Below are positions 1 through 13,413 of a stretch of 64,000 bases of DNA, one piece after another (position 1 is the first letter of the stretch; every line of letters starts with the position of its first letter). A model generated the notes under the pieces. It saw only the letters and a list, made by a program, of their open reading frames with translations, searched no databases and was not told where the DNA came from. The stretch spans positions 62,001 to 126,000 of the forward strand of contig NW_013547004.1 of NCBI RefSeq assembly GCF_000711695.1, written 5' to 3'. A program made the translations under genes and the position numbers. The stretch is from Tilletiaria anomala UBC 951. Lineage: Eukaryota; Basidiomycota; Exobasidiomycetes; Georgefischeriales; Tilletiariaceae.

Positions 1-1290
1 GCCGTTCGCGCCTCTGTCATTGGCTATTCTGATGCGCTTGGAGCGTGAACAAGTGGGAGCAAAGACGCGGGCGACGTCAAGTCGCGCCTGGCTTCGGCTG
101 CCGAAAAGGTGGAGTGTGCGGCTGTGCTGGTTTTTGCGGGCTGCGGAGAGTGAGTCAGTGGGCCGGTGAGAGTGTGTGCGCGAATCTGAAAATTTGGTTC
201 CGCCCTCTGGCCCGGACAACCCCCTTCGCAGGTGAAGATCCCGCCCGGGCCGTGCAGCGCGGCAGAATTTTCGAGGGGCTGGCTGGCTCCCTCGCTCCCG
301 GCAGATAGCTTCGTCAGGCTGCGAGAGCGAGAGCGTGAAGGGCTTCAGATGGAGACCACCAGCCTGGAGGCGGTCACACGCCCAACGAACCGTGGCCTTG
401 TCCGGGGTGTGACCTGGATGCAGACAAGAGAGGTAGCCAGAATGCGAGATCGCGCCGGCTGAGATGGAGGGCCGTCCGAGTCGTCGGCGCAGAGTAGAAA
501 GGAGACGACGACGTTGGGGAGGAGATGAGGGCTCGGAACGAGAGTGGCGCCGGGCACCGCCCAGCCCAGCCGACGGGAGATGAGCGTCATCGATGAAACC
601 TACCTACCACACGCAGGCTTTTGATTTTCACCCTGTATTGAAGAACATCAGACTATACTCTAATTTCTTCCCAGCATTGAATGCATTGTTCGCAAGGATC
701 ATATTTGGTTTCAGCAAAGGCATCGCTACTCGAAAGAAGAAGCGACGCAAGGGAGCACCGCGAAGACGAGGCAGCACTCTCTTTCGTGCCGCGGGGATCT
801 GCACTGCCTGAGCAGCGGTGTCACCCAGACCCGACGAGCAACAACAAGGTTGCAGCCTGTCGTTCCCTGCCACCTATCATTCCTCGCTCCCTCTTTCCAT
901 CCGACATCAGTCTGCTATCGAGAGCTGCACCACATAGCCCAATCAGCACTGCGAATGGGCATCGACGTGGCTCGCAGCTGGCTCTTTGCGAAATTCTTCG
1001 CTTTCAGGACCCACAAAAGCCATCTGCACAGTCGTCGTCTTCCTCAGCGCGAGCAGTCTCGACGAGTAAACGCGCCGCTGTGCAGCAGCTTTGTCCACGT
1101 TGGCTAACACACTCTCTGCCAATGCAAGTAGGAGTGTCATACCAGAAGCCAAAGAAGATACCCTGCATCGGTTCGACAATCGTCGCTCGAAAAGGAGACG
1201 GGGGTCGAGAGGAAAAGAAGGAAGAGCTAAGTGAAGAGAGACGGCTCAAAGTCACATACACACGCTACGCACAGCTTGCTTCCTCTCAAG
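1..1290. other. 5' flank of the KH-domain gene, no gene recognised
   Basis: Only short, overlapping open frames on both strands with no recognisable protein. The stretch lies directly upstream of the KH-protein start at 1291, so it probably holds its promoter and a long leader. No tRNA, repeat or clear TATA element was seen. Confidence 0.5.
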
Positions 1291-4200
1291 ATGGATGTCT
1301 ACTGCCTAGCTTTCACATTCCCCAAGGCCGGTGGGCCGTTTGACGTCCCCATAGATGGTAGCTCAAACATTACCCTGCCCGGGCCTGGCTCCGCCTCGAC
1401 AGTAGGTGATGGGCATGCATCTCAGCAGATGTCAGCGGCGCCGACGCCGACGACATCTGTTGCTGCTGCGATGGGGATGGGCTTCGACCTGCAACAGCTG
1501 AATCACCCTTCATTGAACGCTGCACGAGAACTTGTCGGGTCGCACGCTCAAAGCCAAGAGCCTGCCAACATGCCCGCAACAGCAGCTGGCGCTGAGGACG
1601 ATAAATCTTCAGCTGCACGTGCGCAGCAGCAGGGCCACCAGCAGCCTCCATCATCGGCCTCAAGACAGCAACAGCCTCGCAAGGATTCTGCTGCATCCAC
1701 ATCAGGCAACCGCGCAACTAGCGCCCTCGGCAACGGCTTCAGTTCCATGCGTTCTAGGTTCCCGCCGAGCGTCAAGGCTTTTATGCCGAGCGCGTTCGGC
1801 GGGAGCAAGCGCACGAACGACCGGATCCTCGAGGGCGTCACTTCGGCTGGCGAGCGGTCTGCTGAAGGCGAGGGCGAATGCGAGCAAAATGCCACTGCAG
1901 CTGCTCCTGCGCAGGAGCAGGCGGCTGCAGCAGAGGGCAACAGCAAGCCACCCGCACCTGCCAACGGCGAAGCAGCGCCGTCTCCCTTCTCAGCGGCGCA
2001 CCTGATGTCCGGAGCATCCGGTGAAGACGAAAGGGTCGATCGGTCTTCGGCCCCACCTGGACTCGATAAGGCAGTGGGTGGCGCTTCCTCTCTGCGCGAC
2101 TCATCTCCACCCGGTGGCCCAGCCTTCAGCCGGGTTCCCGGTGCCGGTGCCGTTTCGGGCTACAACAACCGGGACAGTCGCTCGACTGTCGGCACTGGCG
2201 GCCGCCTGTCGTTCGACCAGACCTCTTCCTCCACATCCTTTTCCACCGACAGCGTCACTAACTTTGGCCAATTCGGCTCTGGCGCTGGTAGCGTCGGTGG
2301 AAGCAGGAGCCGAAGGCACTACAGCTCTGAGCCGACCAGCGTTTCTCACTCGGCAGCTAATTCGCTGTCCGTGCCAGGCGGACCTGGGTTCTCTTCATCA
2401 GCAGCAACAGCGGCGGTAGGAACTTGGGCAGGGGCAAACAAAAGCGGTCCGTCAGATCTTGAAGATTCGATTTTCCGCCTGGCTAGCGATGTCATGAGCA
2501 CCCATCAATGTCTCGTGTCCGTCACTGATGTGCAGCCCGAGCCTCAAGCAAACGTGCAAGGCAGCAGCCCAGCGATAGTGTCGACATCCGGCTCGCTCTA
2601 CACGCCGAGTCATAAAAACCATCTCTCTTCCTCTTCGGTCTTATCAGCATCCATGCCCTCTCTCCTCCCTTTCCCCTCTTCCACGACCCCTTCGCAAGGC
2701 TCTGCGCCCCTTCCGCACCCGAGCATGGGTTCCGGCGGCTCCAGCTCCAGACCCAGCGCGGGCTACCCGTACCAGCACCATCAGATCCAGCCAATCATGC
2801 TGAGCGATGCGAAGCTCGGCTCTAGCAGCGCCAGCATCGGCCCCGTAGGCGGCGCCTCCGCCTCCGCTCCGCGAGGCAGTCCCTTCCCCAGCGGGTTTGG
2901 GCTCACGCTTTCCGGGCCGGGCAGCGCCAGCAACCTCTCTCTTGCCTCGTCCTTGACTGGACAGTCACCTTCTTTTGGCGGTAATACGTACCAGAATGGC
3001 GTCTTTGGTTACAGCCCTGCAGCAGCAACTGGAACTGGCGCTGCAGCATCTGGCAACGTCGGTAATGGCAATGGCAATGCCCAAAATGCAGCTGGTGCTC
3101 AAGCCTCAGGAGCTGCCGCTGCCGTCGCGCCGAAGTACTGCTTCTTTCTCTCTGGTGGCTACCAACAGGTCATGGCTGCACGCGGTGCGGTGCTGCGCGA
3201 CCATCCATTCCAGACGCAATCGCGCGCCAAGGTCCCCATGGCGGAGCTTCTTGACACGGTATCCGCCGCAGCGACCCTTCCAGGTGGGCCATCCAAATCT
3301 AACGGCGCTGACGCAAGCAATGGTGCTGCGAGCGGGGGTACGATCGAAGTGCTCAAGCCGGAGGTGCGCAAGCGGCTGGATGAAATTGCCGCTCTGACGC
3401 ACGCGCATATCGCCATCGTAAGCCATGAGAGCCGAGGTGTCGAGTTGGGATACGGTCTAGAGACGGAGAGGAACGTTGAGCTAGTGATCACTGGCTCAGT
3501 GGAGAGCATTGAATTGGCGCGGGTGCGGCTTTTGGTTTTCCTCGACGAGCTCGTGAGTACACGCATGGGTTGCAAATACTTAAAAGAGGACACAGCTGAC
3601 TCTAATCGTACTATGTTTAGAACGGCCTACACTCTGAAGCATGCGAGCTGGACTACAAGCTTCACAATATCATTGGCGGGAGAAAGCGTTGCGTGATCCA
3701 GACCATCCAGGAAGAGACGGCCGCCAACATCTACTTCCCGTCCTGTTTCTCGGGCGTTCTCGGACCGTCGGCGAATGGTGATCTGCTCGCGCAACAAAAC
3801 ACGGTGTACATCACCGGAGAGTACTTTAGCGTGCAGCGTGCGCGCGACATGCTCTTCCAAGTCTCGCTGCACAAGAGCAAGTGCATCATCTCGCGCGACA
3901 CGGCCATTCTGCCGCGCAAGCTTGACTGGCTGCTCACGGAGAGGATGGACGAACTAAAGACGATCGTAACGGACAACGGCACGTTCATCAGTTTCCCGCC
4001 CTTGGGCATGCAGTCAAGCTTGATCACCGTCTTTGGGGACAATCGCGTATCCATCGAGCGCACCATCCGCTCCGTCATGGCCCTCGTTTCGCAGTACTAC
4101 GTCGCTTCCATCTGGCTGATCCCAACAGGCTTTGACGTCTTCATGGCTCAGCAGATGCTCAATGTGGCGCAGGTGACTCCTGCACTCAAGCATATCAGCA

Positions 4201-6249
4201 CCACCTCTGGTGCCGAGCTAGTCTTCAAGTCAAACTGCTTCGAGGTGCACGGCTTGGAGGGCGAAGTCCGATCCGCCGTTGCACAGCTGCTTGACCTGGA
4301 CCTCGTCAAGCCGTTCAACTTTGAGGTGCGCTTCCAGATCGAGCTTGCCAGCGAGCACCGTGATTTTATCAGCGGCAAGAAAAACGGTAAGATCAACAAG
4401 ATCATGAAGCAGTGTAATGCTAGGATCAAGTTCGAGACCTTCAACGAGTACAACTTCCTCATCGACGTGTCTGGCAACGACCGCACGAGCGCACTGCAAG
4501 GGCTCAGCTTCTTGCAGGAGGAGCTGCCTGCAGAAATCTCCTTCCACGTTCCAGAGGCGTACCACAAACGCATTATTGGTGTCGGCGGCAAGAACATCCA
4601 GCGCATTATGAAAAAGTACGGCGTCTATGTCAAATTCTCGAACGCTGAAGAATTTGCGGCACTGGGCGGCTACTTTGACAACGAGGACAATGTCGTCGCG
4701 AGGACGCCAGCGAAGAACGCAATCAATCTGGAGCACCTCAAGCAATCAGTCATGGAGATGGTCAGCCCCAAAGACAAAGACTACACGCTCGAGACGATCC
4801 CGATCGCACGTCGTTACCATCGCACACTTTTGGGGGAGAAGGGCGTTTTCTTGCGCGACATTGAGAGCAAGACAAGCACTGCCATCCGCTTCCCGCCGTG
4901 CGAAACCGCATCGGACCTTGTATCCATCTTCGGACCCGAATCGCAGCTGCACATCGCGGCGCAGATGCTACTAGAGCACGTCCCATTCGAGGCCGAATTC
5001 CGCACTCCGTCGTCACACAACTTGGCGCCAGTTATCAGCTCGCCAGAGTTCTCTGTCTTGCTGGAGCACATCAGGCAGGAGCTTAACATTCGCATCGTCC
5101 CTGTGGCACCCCGCCCAGGCAGTGAAGAGGGCATTTTCAAGCTGCGTTTGAACCGGTCAAACTGCGACTACCTGCCGGCGGCGAGAGATCTTCTTGAGGA
5201 CTTTTTAATCAGCCGCAATGTGAGTCGACCCGAGTGGACGATTGTGTACGTTGGTAGCTGACATGCGATGCCTTACCAGGTCTCGGTCTATGCCACTGCG
5301 CTCGAGTCACGGGCACGCTCCGACTCGTTCGCATCTTCCCTTCCGCATTTTGCTACCAAGCTCATTGCGCCAGCTGCCGCTGAGTCTGTCGAGTCCTTCC
5401 AGGAGGCGGCTCGCAACCATGAGCGGCGCTTGCGGGCTGCCGCTTCCACACCCGACGTCAAGGCGCTCTTCGATGATCCGCGGCCAACACACCACGTGCA
5501 CAGCTCAAGTCAGCAGATTCAAAGGCCCGCTTTCAGCAGCTCTTCTGCTCATCCGTCGCCGTACCTTGACCGGGTCACCGGGTTCGGCAGTGAGGTTTGG
5601 GGTCCTCCGACACCTATGGTGAGTCTTTCTGCGCATATCAGCTATCGAGGCATAGTTCTAAGCACCACCCATTTTTGTAGACGTCGCAGTCGATCGCACC
5701 TACGCCGAATACTGCCGTCGGATCGAACGGCGTGCAATTCCCCCACCACCATCCTTTCAGCAACGCCGAGATGGCCCACCGCAGGGTCCCTTCTAGCGCC
5801 AGTTTCAACCAGGTGCGCGCCTCGGACGCTTCGCACTTTGGCTGGCCAAAGCAGGGCAGCGAAGGCGCACAGATGTATGAGGACCGAATCGCGTCGCTCC
5901 GCAAGCCTCGCACCTTTAGCAACCGTGCGCAGTCACTGGACATTGGAGCGTTGACGGCGCAACAAGCGCAAGCGGCATCTGTGCTGCGCCCGTACGGTGC
6001 TCAGATGATTACCTTTGGAGGCGCGCACGGCGGAAACAATCCTCATCAGTATGGCCACGGGGCACAGCAATCCATCTCCCGACTGCCCCCAGCGTCAACT
6101 GGAGTGGGCATTCCAGCTTCCGACACGATGGTGAGTACTTCCCAACGAAACAACCAGGAATCACACAAGTAGGCTGACACACAACACTTGTTGGATTTCT
6201 TCAGGCTGAGGTCTCTCGAGTACTCTCGAGCTGGAGCTTGGAGCGCTAA
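1291..6249 (+). CDS. Multi-KH-domain RNA-binding protein (Bicaudal-C / Khd4-like)
   Basis: Predicted exons are 1291-3552, 3621-5219, 5280-5618, 5681-6130 and 6205-6249, giving about 1564 aa. All four introns are 60-74 nt with GTGAGT donors. The ATG at 1291 (MDVYCLAF) is the first Met before the conserved part. Residues 1-700 are Ser/Gly/Ala-rich low complexity. The second exon carries a series of KH folds. Canonical GxxG loops are visible in RIIGVGGKNIQRIM and TLLGEKGVFLRDIE. Degenerate loops occur in NIIGGRKRCVIQTI and DFISGKKNGKINKIM. KH domains bind single-stranded RNA, so a cytoplasmic post-transcriptional regulator is likely. The architecture (long disordered N-terminus, tandem KH array, short C-terminal tail) recalls Bicaudal-C and the fungal Khd4 protein known from Ustilago maydis. 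That orthology is inference; the KH assignment is firm. Confidence 0.88.
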
Positions 6250-7209
6250 TGCGACCTTCCAGCCTCATACGACGACACTCTGCAAAACAGACTTCCCGGA
6301 AACCACATACACGTCTCTCCCCTGCAGCATACTGTGACACCAAATACGCATACAAGCTGTCTCGCAAAGACACATTCACATCTCACACATCACGGACGAT
6401 GATGTTTCTGACATCGATATCGAATTGCCCTTTGCATCGACCCGCCGAATGACCCTGAACGCAAACACGTACAATGCAACACACATTGGCCTTTTTTCCG
6501 TCAGGCACGGGAGGGTCGCGGGCGCTTTGCACGTCTCCCTCACCCGTCCCCCATCATATCACTAGCATCACGGAATCCAATTATATGGAGCCCATCAAAA
6601 GATTTCTTTTAGAGCTTCAAATGAATTCCTTTTATGCACCCAGGCGTGTCCGCTCGCTACCATTTGGGTTCTTCCATACGCATGCTATCAGATTTCGTAC
6701 AAGTACTAAGTAGGCTAAAGGGTTGCATTTCTCTTCCGTGCTCCATACTGGACATGCGCTCAGCAGGGTCTGGACGTTGGTGGAGGTGAACGTGAGCGTC
6801 GCAGCGGACCCGGACCATTAAAAGACATGAGAATGAAAGGGGGACGGAAAGATATTATTTGTTGAGCTCCGCGATCCGCTGCTTCAGCCTGCGCCTGCGT
6901 CTGGCCGCTCTTTGCGTTCAGTGCACATCTCCTCGCTTGACAGAAAGGCGCAGAGCCAGAGAGACGGCGCGCTGAAACAGCAAGCTCGCCGCGTAATGAC
7001 GCGCGCGTGGACTGTCCGAAAGGGGGAAAGGGGGAAATACGTTGCGATGCGCTGTCGTACGAGTTTGCCGTGTAAAGGCTGGAATGGATGGATGGACGAG
7101 TCGCGACAAGAACAGGTAGGACGGTGGAAACTTGCATCTATAATGTTGCGCGAGTGACGAAGTGCTACTTTCAGATCAACAAAAGGCGCCTTCGATTCCA
7201 ATCCATCCA
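6250..7209. other. Convergent 3' intergenic region, nothing recognised
   Basis: Lies between the 3' ends of the KH gene (+) and the bromodomain-BAH gene (-). It is AT-richer than the flanking coding sequence and holds only short unrecognised open frames. It presumably contains both 3' UTRs and polyadenylation sites. Confidence 0.5.
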
Positions 7210-10200
7210 TCAATCCTCAACGCCGAGAAAAGCGGAGAGAGGAGTGTAATGTGCCCCGTCATAAATCTTGGAGAAATCAGACTGGAACAGATCCGGCGTG
7301 CCGAACGCGTGCTCGTGCTCCGATGGCGCACCAGGCGTCAGCGCCGCCGCCGTGAACGCGTGATGTTGGTGGTGCTGCTGCTGCTTGTGGCTGAGCCCCT
7401 TGAGCGCGTGCTGGACATGAATCGACGGGCCGTCGGCCGCGACGTGGGCGTCGGCGTACTTCAACAGCTGATCAACATCATCTGGCGTGCTAAACGCCGC
7501 GCTCGCGTCGCCTTCGTGCAGTGAGAACGCCGTCGTGGCCGGTGAGAGAGGGAGCATGCTGCCAGTGCCACCGCTACCGCTGAACGAAGCAAAGCGTATG
7601 CCGTACGCGTCGTCGCCCCACTCGCCGCTTTCGGACAGCGAGCTGGGTGTGAGCGGCGAGCTAGCATTGCCCTGGCTGCTGGTCGCCGCCGACTCGCGTA
7701 TGGCGTGGTGGTAGACGTACTCGAGGCTCGGCGTCGGTGAGCGCAGAAGCTGGTCGACGGGTACCGCCGCGGCAGCATTGACGCCGACGTCGAGCGGCGC
7801 GCCGGCGAACCACAGCGGCTGGTCCGTGACGGGATCGCGCGCGAAGAGCGCGCGCGCCTCGACGGAGATGCTATCGAAAAACGCTTCCGAGCCGTGCATG
7901 GCTGACATGACGCTGGCATCGAGTCCGAGCCCGTCGACGGCAACGGCACCGGGTCCTGCACTGTTGCTTGGCATGGCCGGAGCTGCAGCTGCTGCATAAA
8001 CGTCTGACGCCGACAGACCCGAGACGCCGAGGGTGCCGGTGGCGGATGGCGGATGGCCGTGCACGTGCACGTGGGGATGACCCGGAAGTGAAGCGGCGCT
8101 GTTGATGAGTCCGGCGCGACTTGCAGCGTCGCGAAGATGCGCGAGAAGCTGCACGTCGGCCGAAGGGCCGAGCGAGTGCGCAAGCTGGCGCAGGTCGATG
8201 CCCATACCCTGCGGGCCGGTCAGTAGCGCCTCAACGTGCCCGGCAGCTTGCGGGCCGATGCGATGCGCCAGCTGGCCGGCGAGGTCGCGGTAAATCTTCG
8301 CATGCGCCGCCGGCGTGTCGGCATGGTGCAGCTGCTGCTGCTGCGCTTGAAGCCCGTGCACAACGTCCATACCGCCGCTACTGAGGTGCGGCATCTGCAT
8401 CTGCTGCTGCTGCATCTGCAGCTCCCTAGCGCGCTTCGCTTCGCGGCGCTCACGCTCTCGTTCGCGCTTGCGCTTGCGGCTGGTCGAGTCGCCGTTCTCC
8501 TCGCCCGAAGCAGCGGCGCCAGCAGCGGCGCCATGCCCGCTGGCAACCTTGAACAAGTCCGGGAACTCGTGCTCGCCGTTGCCGCCGCCGGCGGCGACGG
8601 CGCCGGGTTTCTTTACATCCTCCTCGCGGCAAAGCAAGCCGGGCCCTTTGGCAGGCGGCACGCCAGGCTTTCTGGACGAGGCGAGGAAGGGCGAGTCGAA
8701 GCGCGGTGGCGCGGGCATGGGCTTGTCGAACAGAACCATGGGCATCTCGGTCTTGCGCACCTCCTCGGGCACGCAGCTGTTCCAGCTCTTGATCTTGTTG
8801 AATATGCGCTGCTGCTCGTTATACCTGCTCTCCGTCACGTACGGCTCGGTGCTGCTGCGGCTGGCGCCGCTGCTCTTGTCGCTCCGTGGCCGAGGCTCCG
8901 GTACGGGCCGCCCGCGGATGTAGCGCGTATAGAACATGACGCACGTCTTCTCGAGCACATCCTGGATCCTGTGGTCCACCATGATCCCCGTCTTGAACAC
9001 CTCATTCTCAAAGAACTGGCGTGACGGCGGGTGCACCGTGTCCTCGGGGCGGTAATACCAGCAGACAGTCAGATGGTACTGCCCCGGCTGGTCGTGGCGC
9101 TGGAACGCCTTGAAGACCTGACCGATGATCGGCTTGGCCGGTTCTGAGGGATTGATCATGTGGACCCAGTCCCCGGCGCGGAATGTGTGACCCTTGAAGA
9201 CGGCGTGCTCGTAGAGGACCTTGTCGCGCGCGCTGATGCGCGACGCCAGCACCGCCTGCGCCGTCGTCGACGGCAGCAGCTCGGCGCCCATGCCCTCGCC
9301 GAACCCGGGTGGGGGCTGCGTCGCGTAGCCGGGGCCGACTGGGACGGTGCAGAAGAAAGTACGGTCGTCCATGCCGGCGCTAGCGACGGCATCGATGTGC
9401 GCCTCGACTTCGGCCAGGTTGGAGCCTTTGCGCCACGTGACGAGCTCCTGGTAGAAGCGCTGCAACACGAGCATCTCGCCGTAGATGTCCGTACGAGCGT
9501 CGAAGAGGGAGCGAACATTTTCAAATAGCTGCATCATGTCTTGCTCGAACGCCGCGCCGTCGGCGTATTCGCGCGCTTTGACGCGCGTCTCGATGCTCGA
9601 CAACGATATCGGTCGCTCGATCTGTGAGAAGAAAAAACGGCCACCAGGTCAGCCACCCGCCGCGCAACAAAAGAGCGCATGCACTTTGTCGTCCCTCCTC
9701 ACCTTTTGGTAATACTCTGGATCCGCCTGGCGATCCGGGCAAAACTCCAGGACAGAGCTGATCTGCTTCCACAGACTGCCCGATTCTTCGGATTTGTAGC
9801 GGTACGCTCTGAGCTTGTCAAGGAGCAGACCAAACACGCGCTCCGCTACGTCTGCCTCGCTCATGCAACCATCATTCCGGCTGGTGCTGCTTCCTGTGGC
9901 CGCGATTTCCTCCTTCTTGCGCCCCCTACCACGCTTGCTGCCCGGTGGTGTCAACGACACTACTGCTGCTGCTGCGGGTGGCACATCATCCGTTGCGGTT
10001 GTTGATGCCAAAGATGGCGGCGGCGGCGGTGGTGGGAGAACCACCCACCCTTGATCTTCTGGGTCCGGGACGCGCGCCTCAACGGCCGGGGGCGCACCAA
10101 TGCCGCTCCCGCTGCTGGTCACAGGCAATGCGACGCCGCCCGCACCAACCGGCGTACTGGTGCCGTTTGATGTAGGCGCAGTTGCAGATGCATGTGCTGC

Positions 10201-10428
10201 GGTGGCCTGCAGTGCTTCCGCTGCTGCTGATGGTGCTGCGGCTACGTTCATTGAAGGGCTCTGCGGGGACTGCACTGGCTGTGCAGCGTCAGCCGCGGGC
10301 ATGCTTTCTTTTCCTGCTTTCACACCCGCTAGCTGTGACTGCCCCTCGTCCTGCTGCTGCGGCCGCTGAACAGCTTTGGTGCTGCGCTTGTTGCCGGGCG
10401 GCGACCTGGAGCCGCGCGTGCTGGCCAT
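7210..10428 (-). CDS. Bromodomain-BAH protein, Rsc1/Rsc2-like chromatin-remodelling subunit
   Basis: Two exons, 10428-9703 and 9621-7210, are joined by an 81-nt intron (GTGAGG...CACAG) and encode about 1045 aa. The intron falls inside the bromodomain. The join of EYYQK to IERPISLSSIETR restores the usual bromodomain core, followed by FENVRSLFD and LQRFYQELV (residues about 195-300). A BAH domain follows at about 370-490 (FRAGDWVHMI, FKAFQRHD, WYYRPEDT, FFENEVFKT). Bromodomains read acetyl-lysine, and BAH domains are protein/nucleosome interaction modules. The pair is diagnostic of the yeast Rsc1/Rsc2 subunits of the SWI/SNF-class RSC complex in the nucleus. Flanking regions are Ala/Pro/Gln-rich, with a short basic KRKRERERER stretch that may be a nuclear localisation signal. 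Only one bromodomain is visible, whereas yeast Rsc1/2 carry two. Confidence 0.87.
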
Positions 10429-13413
10429 GGTGCTATGGCGATCTCGGGCAGCTAAGTGGAGTGGAAGGGGTGAAAGAAGCGAGATTAAGCGGCAGCTCTG
10501 CCCAGTGTCTCGCAGCTGGGTTTGATGTGCACTGGCGTATGGCCGCTGGTTGGGCCGATGGAATAAGATGCGGCTGGACGATGAACAGAACCGTGATAGA
10601 CGCGTTCACCGACCAACCCCCTATGTCTTGGAAATCCAAAGTTTTTTCACTGTGACGGGTGAAAAAGCTAGGTCAGAGAAACTGGCCGCGCGCAATCTCC
10701 CTCTCTGCACTCTGCGAAAAGAGACGCTGAGAGCAGCCGACGGACGGATGCAGCCGGATGTTTGCTCTCCTCACAATCCTCACAAGTAGCAGACGACGCG
10801 TTGGGTCCGAGCTTTGGAGTCGATCTCTAGATGTGCCTAGCTCAGAACCGCGGTAGAAATCAATCCCGCGTGGCAATTACGTTTGGAAGAAACGGCGAAA
10901 AGCGTGTGGCGGGTGGGTCTATGCCAGAGGGGGGGCAGGAGGGAAGATGCGTAGTGGAGTGTTAATCTTCCGGCAGTCGTTTCCGCTGACGGATGGCGGG
11001 TAGAATGCGTTGCTACGGTCGCCGTGTGTAGATGTGTGTAGATGAGGTGCGTCCGATCAATCGTTATGCGTTGCGTTGCGTCACAGAGAACTGGCGGTGT
11101 GGGATCTGGGATCTGTTTGTACAGAGGGGCGTTGGCGTCTGGCCGAGCGGCTGATGAATCAGCAACCACCTCGTGTGGATGATTACAGACCCGCGCGGTC
11201 GAGACTTTTGGCTCTCGCTCTTTGCCCTTTCCAAGGCCCAGGGGAGGTGGTGGGCTGAACTCAGCTGAGAGGCAGAGAGCACGCGCCGGCCGCTCCAGGG
11301 AGCAGCAGACCGAGAAGGCGGGGCTTTGGAGGGGATTCGGTTTGGACGAGGTGAAAAGGACCCGGCTGGCCACAGAAGGCGGGCAAGACAGAGGAGAGGG
11401 CCGTGCTCAATCTGATCAACAGGCGTGGAGGCGTGCAGGCTATGTCGGATGGTCGTCAGGTCAGAAGCACCGAAAGCGAAAGTGTTGCGTTGCCGTTACG
11501 GGGAGGGTGAGTGTGTGTGATGCACTGCATACACACAACATGCTCCGGACAGCCCAAGCTGTTGCTGCTGTTGCTGTTGGTCTTGCTGATGCAGGTGGAT
11601 GTAACAACCAACGTGAGCACGACCGCGAATGTTGCCGTTCGTATCGTATCGTAACTCAAACCCATCCAAGAACAGGCAAATAGAAAGAGGGCGGGCGGAC
11701 GATTCTCCATCCACCCACGACACAGTGCGGGTAATGTTGCGCTTGTGCCACCAGCAGGCTCATCTCGGAGCGAGTTCGCACCACTCTCCGTTCGCCTGCC
11801 GCACTACTGCGCACTCAGGGGGGGGCAGTCGCACTCACCCACACCCAACACCGCACGCCACCATTCGAAAGGTGCAAGCCGTCGCATCGAAGCACTCATC
11901 ACAAGTCGAGTAAGAAACCCCCGAACAACCCCAAAAAGCCCAGGAAAGGGCAAGTCCAAAACGGGTTCGCCCGCAACAACAACATTCACAGGCGAAAAGA
12001 AGGAGAGCGTGGGAACGAATGTATGTACACACCCAACAGACTGGCCTGGCACGGCTTTTTGTATCGGCAAGGTCACAGAAAACACTGCAGCAAGAGCGGA
12101 GTGTGGAGCAATCTGACTGGGTAGCTGGCTGGCTCGTGCGAAAATGCACTACAAACCCCATATCATACTTGCGTGCTGCCTCGCAATGCTGCCCTCATGC
12201 CGTGGGAAGGTGTTGTTGTTCTTTGTCCAGCTGCCCACTAGAGCCCCATGAATCTCACTCAGCACGCTAGCGAGGGTGAAAAGGCACGACAGGCTATCAT
12301 GCGAGGATGCTGATGATGAAAATTGAACACACCACACCACACACAGAGGCACCCGCACGATAAGCCAGGCGGGGCCGCAACCCATTGGTTCAAGGCAATG
12401 GCGAGGTGACGTAGCGTGCAGACTGGGAACTGGAGCGGAACAGGACAGGGATCCGAACAGTCGACGCACCCTATAACCGTCCTCATTAATGACAAAAGTG
12501 CTTGCTTCTGGGCTCACGACAAGCGTGTAGAGTAGGAGGAACCTGCCAATTGCATTGCACAGAGGCGCCGATGACAGCAAAAAAGGGCCACTAACCTACC
12601 GAACGAAAAGAAAATCATCATCATCGGCGCGTCGCCCACGTTCAACGGGCGGACGCATGCGACTGGCGACGTGCAAGGGCGACCACTGAGCTGCATGTTC
12701 CCCATGTCCAACACGCGAGACGTCCGCATCGCTGATCAGTCGTCATGCGCAGCATACCCCATCCGCCGCGCAATCACCACAGCAGCGAAACCCATCACGA
12801 GGCCCGACTGAAAACGCCTCTGCTACAGGTCGCCTTTGCATACTGTGGAGAGAGATGCATTTTGACCCTTTATTTGCGTTTGCATTCCCCGAGACGCAAT
12901 CGCGTTGGCAAGCGACCTGGGGCCGAGCTATGTATCCTAGATCCCACGGGTGCGTCGAACACCTCTTTGATCGCGCAATGACGACTCGCGTTTCGTCGGA
13001 TCGGGTACTCCTCTACTCTACACGTAATTTACCGGTGGGCAACGAAATTGATAGAACTCTGATAGCACGGTCCTCGCTTTCTCTCTCGTACATAAAAGAA
13101 ACGCTTCTCGTTGAGATGGAGGAGGAATCGATGATGTGCGCCAGCACTCGGCACGAGCTACATATAAGCGCCGTCACCCTCATCTTGCTCTTTGGCGAGA
13201 CGCCGCTCGACTCGCGTCGATTTGTGGCGGGAGGCTGACGTGACGAAATGAGCGGAACAGGGCGAGGCGAAAGGAACATGTCGTGTCGGTTCGGATGTTC
13301 GCTGCTGCTGCTGACAAAGATGGTGGTGATGGAGATGATATAGTGCACAATGCCCATGGTCGAAGGCAAAAAGGAGCGCAACGCGACATGGTTGCGACCC
13401 TGCAAGCAACCGC
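10429..13413. other. 3-kb region without a recognisable gene
   Basis: Lies upstream of the bromodomain-BAH start codon and downstream of the RhoGAP stop. Open frames of up to 178 codons exist on both strands, but they overlap each other and match no family I know. A short GCT/GTT microsatellite lies at about 11559-11589, and CA-rich patches lie near 12330. It could hold a long leader, non-coding RNA or a rapidly evolving gene; the sequence does not decide. Confidence 0.45.
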
